Assembly: GCA_026225295.1 (NCBI GenBank)
Contig: JAMFSN010000035.1
Location: forward strand, 1 to 64,000
From: Frankia alni
GTDB lineage: Bacteria > Actinomycetota > Actinomycetes > Frankiales > Frankiaceae
Length of the DNA: 64,000 bases
Reading direction: 5' to 3'
In this document: one piece after another, positions 25,109 through 33,849 of the stretch
Layout of the letters: each line of letters begins with the position of its first letter
Position numbering within the stretch: the first letter of the stretch is position 1
The notes under the pieces: generated by a model
What the model saw: the letters and a program-made list of their open reading frames with translations, nothing else
What the model was told of the DNA's origin: nothing
The model's database searches: none
Made by a program: the position numbers and the translations under genes

Positions 25109-26035
25109 GTGGTCACGTCGCAAACACACCTCGCCGCCCCGGCGGCGCCCCTGCCGCGGCTGGACAACGCGCTGACCGCGGTGCCGCCCCCGGGCGACGG
25201 GCCCGGATTCTGGTCCGGTGCCCCGAGCGCGGTGCTGGTCGACGGCATCTTCTACCTCGCTTACCGGCTGCGGCGGCCGATCGGGAAGGGCCGCGGTTAC
25301 GCGGTCGTGATCGCCCGATCGCCCGACGGGGAACACTTCACCGAGGTCACCCGGTTCGCCCGGGATCCTTTCGGCGCCGAGTCGCTCGAGCGTCCGGCGT
25401 TGGTGATGACGCCCCAGGGACGTTGGCGGCTCTACGTGAGTTGCGCAACCGCGGGCAGCGCCCACTGGTGGGTGGACCTTATCGAGGCCGACACGCTGGC
25501 CGGCCTGGACCCGGCGCGGCGGCGGACGGTGCTGCCCGGCGACGCCCGGACGGCCGTCAAGGACCCGGTCGTCGTGTGGTTGGACGGGCAGTGGCACCTG
25601 TGGGCGTCCGTCCACCCGCTCACCGACCCGACCGCCACCGACCGGATGGACACCCGCTACGCCACCAGCCCGGACGGCGTGACCTGGACCTGGCGGGGCA
25701 GCGCGCTGTCGCCCCGGCCCGGCGCCTGGGACGCGCGCGGCGTCCGGATCAGCTCGGTGCTGACCGACGGCCCCCGCCCGGTCGCCTTCTACGACGGCCG
25801 GGCCAGCGCGCTGGAGAACTGGCGGGAGCGCACCGGCCTCGCGGTCGGCGCGACCCTCGACCGGTTCGAGGCGGTCGGTGACGCCCCGGTCGCGACGGCC
25901 CGCGAGGGCGACGGGGCGTGCCGCTACCTCACGGTGGTCGCGCTGCCCGACGGCGGCCACCGGCTCTACTACGAATCGTCCCGGGCCGACGGCGCGCACG
26001 AACTGCGGACCGAGCTGTGCCCGGCGACCGGGTAG
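25109..26035 (+). CDS. five-bladed beta-propeller glycosidase-like protein
   Basis: 308-residue protein of the GH43/GH32-type beta-propeller fold. Blade-like repeats are seen in FWSGAPSAVLVDGIFYLAYR, ERPALVMTPQGRWRLYVS, VKDPVVVWLDGQWHLWAS and DARGVRISSVL. Acidic residues occur at blade starts, but the full catalytic triad of a GH43 enzyme could not be assigned with confidence. There is no signal peptide, so it would act inside the cell. The start is supported only by the upstream TANNNT box. Confidence 0.72.
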   Translation: MVTSQTHLAAPAAPLPRLDNALTAVPPPGDGPGFWSGAPSAVLVDGIFYLAYRLRRPIGKGRGYAVVIARSPDGEHFTEVTRFARDPFGAESLERPALVMTPQGRWRLYVSCATAGSAHWWVDLIEADTLAGLDPARRRTVLPGDARTAVKDPVVVWLDGQWHLWASVHPLTDPTATDRMDTRYATSPDGVTWTWRGSALSPRPGAWDARGVRISSVLTDGPRPVAFYDGRASALENWRERTGLAVGATLDRFEAVGDAPVATAREGDGACRYLTVVALPDGGHRLYYESSRADGAHELRTELCPATG

Positions 26036-26136
26036 CCGAAGGGTTGGCGCGGGTCGGACGGGCAGGCGACGGGGGACAGCCTTCCCCCGGTCGCCAGCCC
26101 CGGAAGGTCAATCTGCGCGCACTCAAGGGCCTCCGG

Positions 26137-26407
26137 ATGGGCACCGGTCAGGCGAACGTGAAGGCCTGCAACCGCCAGCGGCGGGATCTCATCGCCGCGG
26201 ACAGGGCCCAGCCGTCGTTCCAGGTGTCACACAACCCTGGTGTCACACAACCTCGGCCTGGACGCGGCGCCGGACGCCGACCGGCACTTCGATGACCGGG
26301 ACCAGGGCTGGACGAAGGTCGTCCTCGACCCGGTCAGCGGCTGGCCGGGGGGCCGGCGGCTGATCCGGGCCGGCGGCCCGATGCCGTACGGTCGGCGGTG
26401 TGGATGA
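26137..26407 (+). pseudogene. small gene broken by a 16-bp tandem duplication
   Basis: From ATG 26137 the frame reads MGTGQANVKACNRQRRDLIA... up to PSFQVSHN. The bases GGTGTCACACAACC are then repeated. Removing one 16-base unit restores one continuous frame: VSHNLGLDAAPDADRHF, then WTKVVLDPVSGWPGGRR, ending at TGA 26405. The present sequence is frameshifted. The family is not recognised. The restored frame would overlap the start of pheA by 8 bases. Confidence 0.5.
26387..26392 (+). promoter_or_regulatory. TANNNT box for a leaderless start
   Basis: TACGGT ends 7 bases before GTG 26400 of prephenate dehydratase; no ribosome site is present. Confidence 0.35.
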
Positions 26408-27380
26408 ACAGGCCGGGCCGCCGACCCCGGAGCCGGACGTGGTCGCGCACCTTGATCCCGAATCCGTGGGTACGGGATCCGTGGGTACGGGATCCGCGCG
26501 ACCGGTCACCCGGATCTCCTATCAGGGTGAACCGGGATCCAATTCCGATACGGCGTGTCGAGAGGTCCGGCCCGGCACCGCCCAGCTCCCCTCGACGACC
26601 TTCGAGGCCGCGCTCGACGCGGTGACCGACGGCTCGGTCGAGCTGGCCGTGATCCCGGTCGACAACTCGATCGCCGGGCGCGTCGCCGACATCCACCACC
26701 TGCTGCCCGAATCGGGGCTGCACATCGTCGGGGAACACTTCCTGCCCATTCACTTCCAGCTCATGGCGGTGCCCGGCGCGACGATCGACGACATCCGCAC
26801 GATCCGCAGCCACAGCCACGCGTTCTGGCAGTGCCGCCGCATCATCCGGGACCACGGCTGGGCGGGCGCGGTCGCCGACGACACGGCCGGGGCCGCCCGG
26901 GAGGTCGCCGAACTGGGCGACCCGAGTATCGCCGCGCTCGCCCCGCGCCTGGCCGCCGATCTGCACGGCCTGCAGATCCTGGCCGAGGACGTCGAGGACG
27001 AGCACCACAACACGACCCGGTTCCTGCTGCTGGCCCGCGAGCCGTGGGAGCCGCCGGACGATGGTCGTCCGGTGATCACGAGTTTGGTGTTCCGGGTCCG
27101 TAACGTCTCCGCCGCGCTCTACAAGGCGATCGGCGGGTTCGCCACCAACGGCGTCAACATGACCAAGCTGGAGAGCTACCAGTTGGGCGGCACCTTCTTC
27201 GCGACCCAGTTCTACGCCGACATCGAGGGCCACCCGAAGGACGCGGCGGTCGCCCTGGCCCTGGAGGAACTGGCGTTCTTCAGCGTCCGGGTCCGCATCC
27301 TGGGCACGTATCCCGCCCATCCGTTCCGGGCCGAGATCGCCGAACCCCGCGAGAACCGCGCGCTGACGCCCCGCCGGTGA
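26400..27380 (+). CDS. pheA: prephenate dehydratase
   Basis: 326-residue enzyme converting prephenate to phenylpyruvate in phenylalanine synthesis. The substrate-binding part is visible in VELAVIPVDNSIAGRV, IHFQLMA and the catalytic EHHNTTRFLLL. The C-terminal ACT domain, which binds phenylalanine for feedback control, is seen in ALYKAIGGFATNGVNMTKLE followed by SYQLGGTFFATQF. The first 40 residues are poorly conserved and contain a short GSVGTGS repeat, so the true start could lie later than GTG 26400. Confidence 0.88.
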   Translation: MDEQAGPPTPEPDVVAHLDPESVGTGSVGTGSARPVTRISYQGEPGSNSDTACREVRPGTAQLPSTTFEAALDAVTDGSVELAVIPVDNSIAGRVADIHHLLPESGLHIVGEHFLPIHFQLMAVPGATIDDIRTIRSHSHAFWQCRRIIRDHGWAGAVADDTAGAAREVAELGDPSIAALAPRLAADLHGLQILAEDVEDEHHNTTRFLLLAREPWEPPDDGRPVITSLVFRVRNVSAALYKAIGGFATNGVNMTKLESYQLGGTFFATQFYADIEGHPKDAAVALALEELAFFSVRVRILGTYPAHPFRAEIAEPRENRALTPRR

Positions 27381-27761
27381 CCTCCCTCGGATGACCCCCA
27401 CCCGCTGAGCGTCGGCGACCCTGGTCTCCGTCGGGACGCTGACGCGGGTCGGGCCGGTGTGCCCGCGCGTCACGCGCTGCCGGCGGCGCGGCTACCGCCA
27501 CAGCGCGCGGCGACGCCGACGGCGGGCCACTCGCCGGGTCCGGGCCGGGGGTTGGCAGTCTCAATGAAGATCCACGGTGCGTGGATGCTGACGCTTGCGG
27601 ATTTGACGGTGGCGGGAGCATCAGCGGGCGCTCCGGCGCGCGCCAGCAACGACACTCGGCCGACGTCCGGGCCGGGGTCAGCAAGTGGCGGCGTCGGCCG
27701 GCGCTGGGACGTGCGCTCGCGATGTCACTTAGGGGAAACCGGCCGGCCCGCATCGGCCCGC
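27381..27761. other. intergenic region, no gene recognised
   Basis: 381 bases between prephenate dehydratase and the convergent sugar-transferase gene. Open frames here read as low-complexity Ala/Pro/Arg and carry no motif. A small hairpin, ATCCAC-5 nt-GTGGAT, is present near 27570 and may end transcription. Confidence 0.5.
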
Positions 27762-29345
27762 TCAGTAAGCGCCTTCCCGGCGGATGACGGCCGCGACCGT
27801 GCGCCAGATGATCGTGAAGTCGAAGGCCAGGGACCAGTTCTCCACGTAGCCGAGATCCAACCGGACCGACTCTTCCCAGCTCAGGTCGGACCGTCCGCTG
27901 ACCTGCCAGATACCGGTGATCCCGGGCTTGACCATGAGCCGTCGACGGGTGTCGTCGCCGTACCGGTCGACCTCATCGGGCAACGGCGGGCGCGGCCCGA
28001 CCAGGGACATCGTGCCGTTCGCGACATTGAGCAGCTGGGGTAGCTCGTCGAGGGACCATTTGCGCAGGAACCGGCCGGTCGGTGTGACCCGGGGATCGGT
28101 GCGGATCTTGAACAGCAGGTTGTCGGGATCGTCGACCAGCACCCGGACCTCCTCGCGCCGGGCCTCGGCGTCGACGTACATCGAACGGAACTTGTACATG
28201 GTGAAGCGGCGGCCCTTGCGGCCGGCCCGGGTCTGCCGGAAGAACGCCGGTCCGGGGGTGCGGAGGCGGACCGTCAGCGCGATCGCCGCGAAGACCGGGG
28301 CCAGCATGATGACCGCCAGCGAGCCGACGATCCGGTCGAACGACGCCTTCACCAGGCGCCGGGTCCCGGTCAGCTCGGGCTCCTCGACCTTGATGAGGGG
28401 GAGCCCGGCGACGGGTTGCATGGAGACCCGGGGGCCGGTCACGTCGGTCAGCGCCGACGCGACCAGTACGTGGACCGAGCTGCCCTCCAGCTCCCACATC
28501 AGCCGCCGCAACCGGGCACCGTCGAGGTCGGCGGCGCCGGCGACGGCCATGGCGGTCGCGTCGACCTTGCTGATCGCGTCCGAGACGTCGTCCAACGTTC
28601 CGATCACCGGAACGTCGAGCAGGTCGGGTCCGCTGCCTTCCGGCCGGTCGCTGCGCCGCCGACCGGTGTGGCGGTCCAGGCAGACCCCGACGACGTCCCA
28701 ACCGGCGGCCGGCGACCGCCGGACCAGGCCGATCAGCGTCGTCACGGCTTCCGCGGAACCGACCACCAGCACCCGGTGCCGGCACCGGCCGTGCCGCCGC
28801 AACCGGTTGAGCGTCCACTGCGCCCCTACCCGACCGGCCAGGGTCAGCACCGCGGCCGCCGGCAGGGCGACCACGACCCCGTTCCGCAGCGACATCGCTT
28901 CGGCGGCGTAACAAACGAACGCCGCGCTGCCGGTGACCGACACGGTCGCGATGCCGACCCGGTGCAGTTCGGTGCCCCCGGCCCCCAGGTAGCGCGTCTG
29001 GTAGCCCCGGCAGAACGAGATGGCCAGGGTCCAGGCCGGGAGGGCCAGCGCCGCGGCCACCGCCATCTCGGTCGCCGACCCCTGCCGGTAGCGGACCTCG
29101 AACGCGGCGACCAGTCCGACCGCCAGCGCGATGCCGGTCAGGTCGAGGGCCCACACGCTGACCAGATAGCGGCGTTCCCAACGCGGGTTGGCCCGGTACA
29201 CCGGCCGGTCCGACTCCCGAGGTCGGCTGCGCCGGTCCGGGGCGTCCGGCGGCCGTTCCGGACCGGAACGGATCCTCGCCATCAGCCCGCCCCCGGCGCG
29301 GTCGGCCGGCGGCGAGCGGTTCGCGGCCCACGGTTTTCCGCTCAT
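27762..29345 (-). CDS. polyprenyl-phosphate sugar-1-phosphate transferase
   Basis: 527-residue membrane enzyme of the WbaP/exopolysaccharide glycosylphosphotransferase type, starting synthesis of a surface glycan by loading sugar-1-phosphate on a lipid carrier. The N-terminal half has four to five helices and a CoA-binding-like domain (HRVLVVGSAEAVTTL). The C-terminal catalytic domain shows FFRQTRAGRKGRRFTMYKF, SLDELPQLLNV, MSLVGPRPPLPDEV and KPGITGIWQVSGRSDL. ATG 29345 and ATG 29282 are both possible starts. No other glycan genes follow. Confidence 0.9.
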   Translation of the reverse strand: MSGKPWAANRSPPADRAGGGLMARIRSGPERPPDAPDRRSRPRESDRPVYRANPRWERRYLVSVWALDLTGIALAVGLVAAFEVRYRQGSATEMAVAAALALPAWTLAISFCRGYQTRYLGAGGTELHRVGIATVSVTGSAAFVCYAAEAMSLRNGVVVALPAAAVLTLAGRVGAQWTLNRLRRHGRCRHRVLVVGSAEAVTTLIGLVRRSPAAGWDVVGVCLDRHTGRRRSDRPEGSGPDLLDVPVIGTLDDVSDAISKVDATAMAVAGAADLDGARLRRLMWELEGSSVHVLVASALTDVTGPRVSMQPVAGLPLIKVEEPELTGTRRLVKASFDRIVGSLAVIMLAPVFAAIALTVRLRTPGPAFFRQTRAGRKGRRFTMYKFRSMYVDAEARREEVRVLVDDPDNLLFKIRTDPRVTPTGRFLRKWSLDELPQLLNVANGTMSLVGPRPPLPDEVDRYGDDTRRRLMVKPGITGIWQVSGRSDLSWEESVRLDLGYVENWSLAFDFTIIWRTVAAVIRREGAY

Positions 29346-29732
29346 GTCCCATGAGAATGCCGGGTCGGGGTACGCCGCGCGAATCAGACTATCGAAAGAT
29401 ACCCGTATGCCCCGCCGCCGGCCGCCGGCCACCGACCGCGGGTCTCCGACCGGGGCAGATTTCCCCCGATCCGCGCGGAATGCGCGGTTCCCACCTGTTT
29501 TACCGGTCGGCGAGACCGAATTTTCGTCACGGCCCGGTCACATTCCCGTGACGGTGCCGGAAACCGGTTTGATGGCCACCCATTGTGGGTGACACTGAAA
29601 ACGCGGGACACGCCAGCCTCATCGTCGAAGGTGGATGTCCGTTTCCGGGGTCAACGGCCCGGGGCGGGGGCCGACCGGCCCGAAGAACCGTGTCGCGCGA
29701 GTCGGGATGTTCTGGGGTCGGGAGCCGCGCAG

Positions 29733-29870
29733 ATGAAGACGATCGGTGAGTACACGGCATTTCTCATAGCGGTCGCGGCCGCCGGGGTGGTCGCCGCCAA
29801 CTGGCGCTATGTGCGCCGCCGGATGACGGGTGGGTCGGCTCGTATCACCGCCCGCCGGCCGCGGGGTTAG
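29733..29870 (+). CDS. small single-helix membrane protein
   Basis: 45 residues with one clear membrane helix (FLIAVAAAGVVAANW) followed by a basic tail. GGGAG lies about 10 bases before ATG 29733. The frame is open upstream too, but without a ribosome site. It is convergent with the AlkC-like gene. No function can be assigned. Confidence 0.5.
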   Translation: MKTIGEYTAFLIAVAAAGVVAANWRYVRRRMTGGSARITARRPRG

Positions 29871-29911
29871 TCAATTCGGCCGGCGGGCGACCGACTTCGA
29901 GCAGGCCGGTT

Positions 29912-31036
29912 TCAGATCACCGTGAACGGCGTCCGATGGAAACGGGTGCCGTTGATCTGCAGCTCGATCGCGTGCGCGCCGGGATAGTGGACCCGGGTGG
30001 TAATCGGTCGGAACGAATGCCGTTTGGTGAGGTCGAGCTTCTCGTCGGGCGCAAGCGTCCTGATCGTCAGTTTGAAGACCTTCGGCGCCAGCGTGCCGTT
30101 GGCCTTCTGGAACCACAGCACGTAGTCGATCGCCACCCGGGCCGGGTTCCGGCCGTGATTGACCACGGTGGCGTCGAACCGCAGGTCACCGCCGAGGGTC
30201 ACCGTCGACGCGGCCAGGCGGGGGCCGTCGACCGCGACGTCGGCCAGGGGCCGAAAGCCCAGCAGGGTCAGCGCGCCGGGGTCGGCCTGCTTCACGAGGG
30301 TCCGCAGCGCGTGCCGGACGAGCCGGGCCATGGTCGGGTCGGGTGGGTCGGGTGGGTCGGTCGGGCCGGACGGATGGCTCCAGCGGGTGGCGGTCGCGAC
30401 GGCCAGCTCCGGATCGAGCCGGCTGACGTCGTTGAGGTGGTTGGCCACCGACCGGCGGACGTCGTCCGACGGGTCGCGGACCAGGGCATCGAGGATCCCC
30501 ACGGTGGCGGCCGGCCGGCGCTTGATCTCCGGTACCGAGCGGGCCCAGGGCAGCCGCGGCCGGGTGCCCTCGCTGGCCAGGCGCCGGACGGCCGGATCGG
30601 GGTGGGTGGTCCACCCGGTCACCGTGGCCAGGGTGCGGTCGAGGTCGGCGTTGAGGAACGACCGGAGGGCGAACTCGGCGGTCAGCCGGGGGGTGAGGTC
30701 GGCCAGCAGAGCCAGCCCGGCCTCGAAATCGCCGTCCCGGGGGGAGTCGAGCGCGCGGACCGCGACCGCCTCGGTGACCGGCCAGATCATCCAGCCCGCG
30801 AAGGCCGGGTCCTTTAGGGCGGCCCGCACCGTGACCTCGACCGGCGGGTAGCCGGGTGGCAGGTCGGCCAACAGGGCGTCGCGGACCGCCCGGCCCCGTT
30901 CGCCGAAGGCCTGCCCGGCCAGCGTCCCGGCGCTGGCCCGCACGGTGGACCACGACTGTCCCGGGGCGGCCCCGGTCAGGCGGTCGGCCAGGTTCCGGAC
31001 GACGCTCGGGCCGATCAGTTCGTCAGCGGTCGGCAT
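29912..31036 (-). CDS. AlkC-like DNA alkylation-repair protein
   Basis: 374-residue HEAT-like helical repeat protein (for example TTHPDPAVRRLASEGTRPRL, DPSDDVRRSVANHLNDVS) followed by a beta-rich C-terminal domain (LRFDATVVNHGRNPARVAID). This arrangement matches the AlkC branch of the AlkD/AlkC glycosylases, in which an Ig-like domain follows the repeats. It would remove 3-methyladenine-type lesions. ATG 31036 has GAGGAG about 9 bases upstream. It follows the SDR gene by 12 bases and is probably co-transcribed with it. Confidence 0.82.
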   Translation of the reverse strand: MPTADELIGPSVVRNLADRLTGAAPGQSWSTVRASAGTLAGQAFGERGRAVRDALLADLPPGYPPVEVTVRAALKDPAFAGWMIWPVTEAVAVRALDSPRDGDFEAGLALLADLTPRLTAEFALRSFLNADLDRTLATVTGWTTHPDPAVRRLASEGTRPRLPWARSVPEIKRRPAATVGILDALVRDPSDDVRRSVANHLNDVSRLDPELAVATATRWSHPSGPTDPPDPPDPTMARLVRHALRTLVKQADPGALTLLGFRPLADVAVDGPRLAASTVTLGGDLRFDATVVNHGRNPARVAIDYVLWFQKANGTLAPKVFKLTIRTLAPDEKLDLTKRHSFRPITTRVHYPGAHAIELQINGTRFHRTPFTVI

Positions 31037-31048
31037 GGTGGGCGCTCC

Positions 31049-31858
31049 TCAGCCCGACCGACCGGGGCGCCCCGGGGCCGCCGGTCCGGCCGGCAGCGGG
31101 GTGTCGGACAGGTCCGCGCAGTAGGCGAGCAGGGCGTCCTGAGCGGCGACCGACCGGGCCGCGGGGACGACGTCCTTCGGTTGCTGATGGAAGAAGTAGC
31201 CCCCGGTGCCGGTCGCGGCCGGATCGTCGCTGACCGCCAGCCAGGCCTGCGTCACCGGACCGAGCGACAGATCGCCCGGCGCTCCCGGGCCGCCCATCCT
31301 CGTCGCCACCCAGCCGGGCTCGACCGCGTTGGACCGCACCCCCGGCCACCGCCGGGCCACCGCGAAGGCCAGCACCACGTCGAACAGCTTGCTGTCCGAG
31401 TAGGCCTGGGCGGCGTTCCAGGGCCGCCGGCCCCACTGGGGATCGCTCAGGTCGAGGTCGCCGCCCCGGTGCATTCCCGAGCTCAGGTACACGAGCCGGT
31501 CGGGCGGAGTGATCAGCGTGGTCAGCAGGTACGGGGCCAGGACGTTGATCGCAAAGACATGGTTGAGACCGTCCGGGGTGGCGATCCCGTGCGGTTCCCG
31601 GTAGCCGACGCCGACGTTGTGGATGACCGCGTCGTAGCGGCCGAGCGCATTGGCCTGCTCGGCGACGGACCGCATCCCGGCAATGAGCGACACGTCCCCG
31701 ACGACCACGGCGGCGGCCTTCGGCACGGCGGACCGGGCGTCGGCGGACCGGGCGTCAGTGCGCGCGTGCAGCGTCACCTCGTGCCCCTGGTCGGTGAGCA
31801 GACCGGCCGCCAGGAGGCCGAGCCCGTCGGCGGACCCGGTGATGAAGATGCGTGCCAT
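31049..31858 (-). CDS. short-chain dehydrogenase
   Basis: 269-residue SDR. The Rossmann motif is FITGSADGLGLLAAG, the mid-domain has VIHNVGVG in place of NAG, the active-site Ser lies in LVYLSSGMH, and YSDSK is the YxxxK. GGGAGGG lies 5 bases before ATG 31858. The C-terminus ends in a low-complexity Gly/Pro/Arg tail. The substrate is unknown. It is followed by the AlkC-like gene and is divergent from the ABC exporter. Confidence 0.85.
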   Translation of the reverse strand: MARIFITGSADGLGLLAAGLLTDQGHEVTLHARTDARSADARSAVPKAAAVVVGDVSLIAGMRSVAEQANALGRYDAVIHNVGVGYREPHGIATPDGLNHVFAINVLAPYLLTTLITPPDRLVYLSSGMHRGGDLDLSDPQWGRRPWNAAQAYSDSKLFDVVLAFAVARRWPGVRSNAVEPGWVATRMGGPGAPGDLSLGPVTQAWLAVSDDPAATGTGGYFFHQQPKDVVPAARSVAAQDALLAYCADLSDTPLPAGPAAPGRPGRSG

Positions 31859-31917
31859 CGGCCCTCCCTGGTCAAAAATCAGATGCGGATCTCGCCCCTG
31901 CCCTTCATCATTCTCCT

Positions 31918-33756
31918 ATGGTCAGCACATCCGGGGCCGGCCCGCCCGGCCCGGAGCGGCCCACCCCAGCAGTCAAAGATCGCGGCGGTCGGCACCCCGC
32001 GATCGGCTCGTACCTGCGGTTCATTGCCACGTTCAAGGGGCCGGCGCTGCTGGTCGGCACTGTTTTCGGCTTGTCCAGCGTGCTGCTGGCGGTTATTCCG
32101 TTCTTTGTCGGCCGCCTGGTTCAGGCGTTGGCGGCCACGCCGGCGCACGCCGGCCGGGCCGACCGGTACGTGGTGGCCCTCATTGTCTGCAGCGTCGGCC
32201 ACGACCTGGTGTGGCGATGTGGGGAGCTGCTGTATACCCGCCTGCTCATCCACCGTGGGTACGAGTACGAGAACGTCCTGTTCCACAATGTGATCACCGA
32301 GCCGTACCCGTACTTCGTCGGAAAATCCACCGGAAAGATCAGCAGTTACGTGGGGACGTTGGGGCGGGAGTTCCGTGACTTCCTCGAGAACTCCTGCTTC
32401 ACCTACGTCGAGCAACTGGTCAAGCTGCCCAGCATTGCTTTGATCATGTTCACGGTGAACCTGCCGTCGGGACTGTTGTTCACCTTCTCGGTGATGCTCA
32501 TGCTGGTCATCGGTCGGGTGACCGTCCGGCGGGCCTCCCAGGAGGAGAAACGGTGGGCCGACACCGCATCGGAGCTGGACGGCTATCTCATCGACGTCAT
32601 CGCCAATTTCGTCAGCGTGAAGTCCTTCCTGCGCGAGGACGCCGAGGTCGCGCAGGTGCGGCAGCGCCGCCGGGGCGTTATCGCGGCGGCCAACCGTTCG
32701 TCGATGTGGAACATCGTGTTCTGGTCGTCGATGAGTCTGGTGGTCCGCTACCTGGTCTGGCCGGCCACCATCGTGCTCAACGTGCACCTGTACCTGCGGG
32801 GGGAGCTGAGCCTGGCCGAGCTGACCACGTTCCTGTCGGCGCTGGTGGTCTTCTCGGACTACATCTGGGGCACGGTCTGGCAGATTTCGCGGCTCAACCT
32901 GCAACTGGCCCGGGTCGAAGAGGCGTACCGGTATCTGTTCGGGCGGCGCGACATCCTCGCCGGCCCGGCGCCCCGGATCCGGATCGCGCCGCCCCGCCGG
33001 TCGGTCGAGGCGCCCCGCACGCTGGCCTTCCGCAATCTGTCTTTCGCGTATCCCGACAACGTCGATGAGCCGGTCCTGGCCGGTATCAACCTCGAGGTCG
33101 GCGGGAAGGAGAAGGTCGGCATCGTGGGCCGCAGCGGCAGCGGCAAGACGACCTTCATCAAGCTGCTGCTCGGGTACTACCCGCTGCCGATGGGGATGGT
33201 GGCCCTCGACGGGCGGGTGGTCGCGAACCGGCAGCTGGCCGAGGGAATCTCCTATGTCCCGCAGGACACGACCCTGTTCCACCGGTCGATCCGGGACAAC
33301 ATCACCTACGGCGCGGCCCCGGACGTGACTCAGGCGCAGGTGGAGGCGGCGGCGGTGCGGGCCCACGCCCACGGCTTCATTTCCCGCACCATCGAGGGCT
33401 ACGACACGCTGGTCGGCGAGCGGGGCATCAAACTGTCGACCGGCCAGCGACAGCGGATCGCGATCGCCCGGGCGTTCCTGGACGACAAGCCGATCCTGAT
33501 TCTCGACGAGGCGACCAGCGCGTTGGACAGCGAGAGTGAGGTGCTCGTCCAGAACGCGCTGGAGGATCTCTGGCTGGACAAAACGGTGATCGCGGTCGCC
33601 CACCGCCTGTCCACGCTGCTGCACATGGACCGGATCGTGGTCCTGGAGGGCGGCCACATCGTCGAGCAGGGCTCCCACCGGGAACTGCTCGAACGGGAAG
33701 GCCGCTACCACCGGCTCTGGCAGCGGCAGACCGGGGGCATGATCCCCGCCGAATAG
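31918..33756 (+). CDS. ABC exporter half-transporter
   Basis: 612-residue fused membrane-ATPase protein that works as a dimer to export an unknown substrate. Six helices lie in residues 30-330. The ATPase has Walker A IVGRSGSGKTTF, Q-loop SYVPQDTTL, signature KLSTGQRQRIAIARAF, Walker B ILILDEATSALD and the switch AHRLSTLL. No ribosome site precedes ATG 31918, which begins MVSTSGAGPPGPERP. Because the family homodimerises or pairs with another half, and no second half is adjacent, a homodimer is likely. Confidence 0.92.
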   Translation: MVSTSGAGPPGPERPTPAVKDRGGRHPAIGSYLRFIATFKGPALLVGTVFGLSSVLLAVIPFFVGRLVQALAATPAHAGRADRYVVALIVCSVGHDLVWRCGELLYTRLLIHRGYEYENVLFHNVITEPYPYFVGKSTGKISSYVGTLGREFRDFLENSCFTYVEQLVKLPSIALIMFTVNLPSGLLFTFSVMLMLVIGRVTVRRASQEEKRWADTASELDGYLIDVIANFVSVKSFLREDAEVAQVRQRRRGVIAAANRSSMWNIVFWSSMSLVVRYLVWPATIVLNVHLYLRGELSLAELTTFLSALVVFSDYIWGTVWQISRLNLQLARVEEAYRYLFGRRDILAGPAPRIRIAPPRRSVEAPRTLAFRNLSFAYPDNVDEPVLAGINLEVGGKEKVGIVGRSGSGKTTFIKLLLGYYPLPMGMVALDGRVVANRQLAEGISYVPQDTTLFHRSIRDNITYGAAPDVTQAQVEAAAVRAHAHGFISRTIEGYDTLVGERGIKLSTGQRQRIAIARAFLDDKPILILDEATSALDSESEVLVQNALEDLWLDKTVIAVAHRLSTLLHMDRIVVLEGGHIVEQGSHRELLEREGRYHRLWQRQTGGMIPAE

Positions 33757-33810
33757 CGGGGGTTGCTCACCAGGGGACCCCGTCAGTGGTCGCCCGGGTG
33801 CCCTTCCGCC

Positions 33811-33816
33811 TAGCGT
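33811..33816 (+). promoter_or_regulatory. TANNNT box for a leaderless leader peptide
   Basis: TAGCGT lies 6 bases before ATG 33823, the start of an 8-codon frame. Transcription may therefore begin at that ATG. Confidence 0.35.
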
Positions 33817-33822
33817 CGGGGC

Positions 33823-33849
33823 ATGGCGGTCAGGCGGGTCCGGCGGTGA
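33823..33849 (+). CDS. Arg-rich leader peptide, MAVRRVRR
   Basis: Eight codons, MAVRRVRR, ending in TGA 33847-33849. The stop overlaps GTG 33846, the likely start of the LPG-synthase-like gene, so the two would be translated together. The start lies 6 bases after a TAGCGT box and has no ribosome site, as expected for a leaderless message. Such a short frame could arise by chance; the position of both ends makes it worth noting. Confidence 0.4.
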   Translation: MAVRRVRR

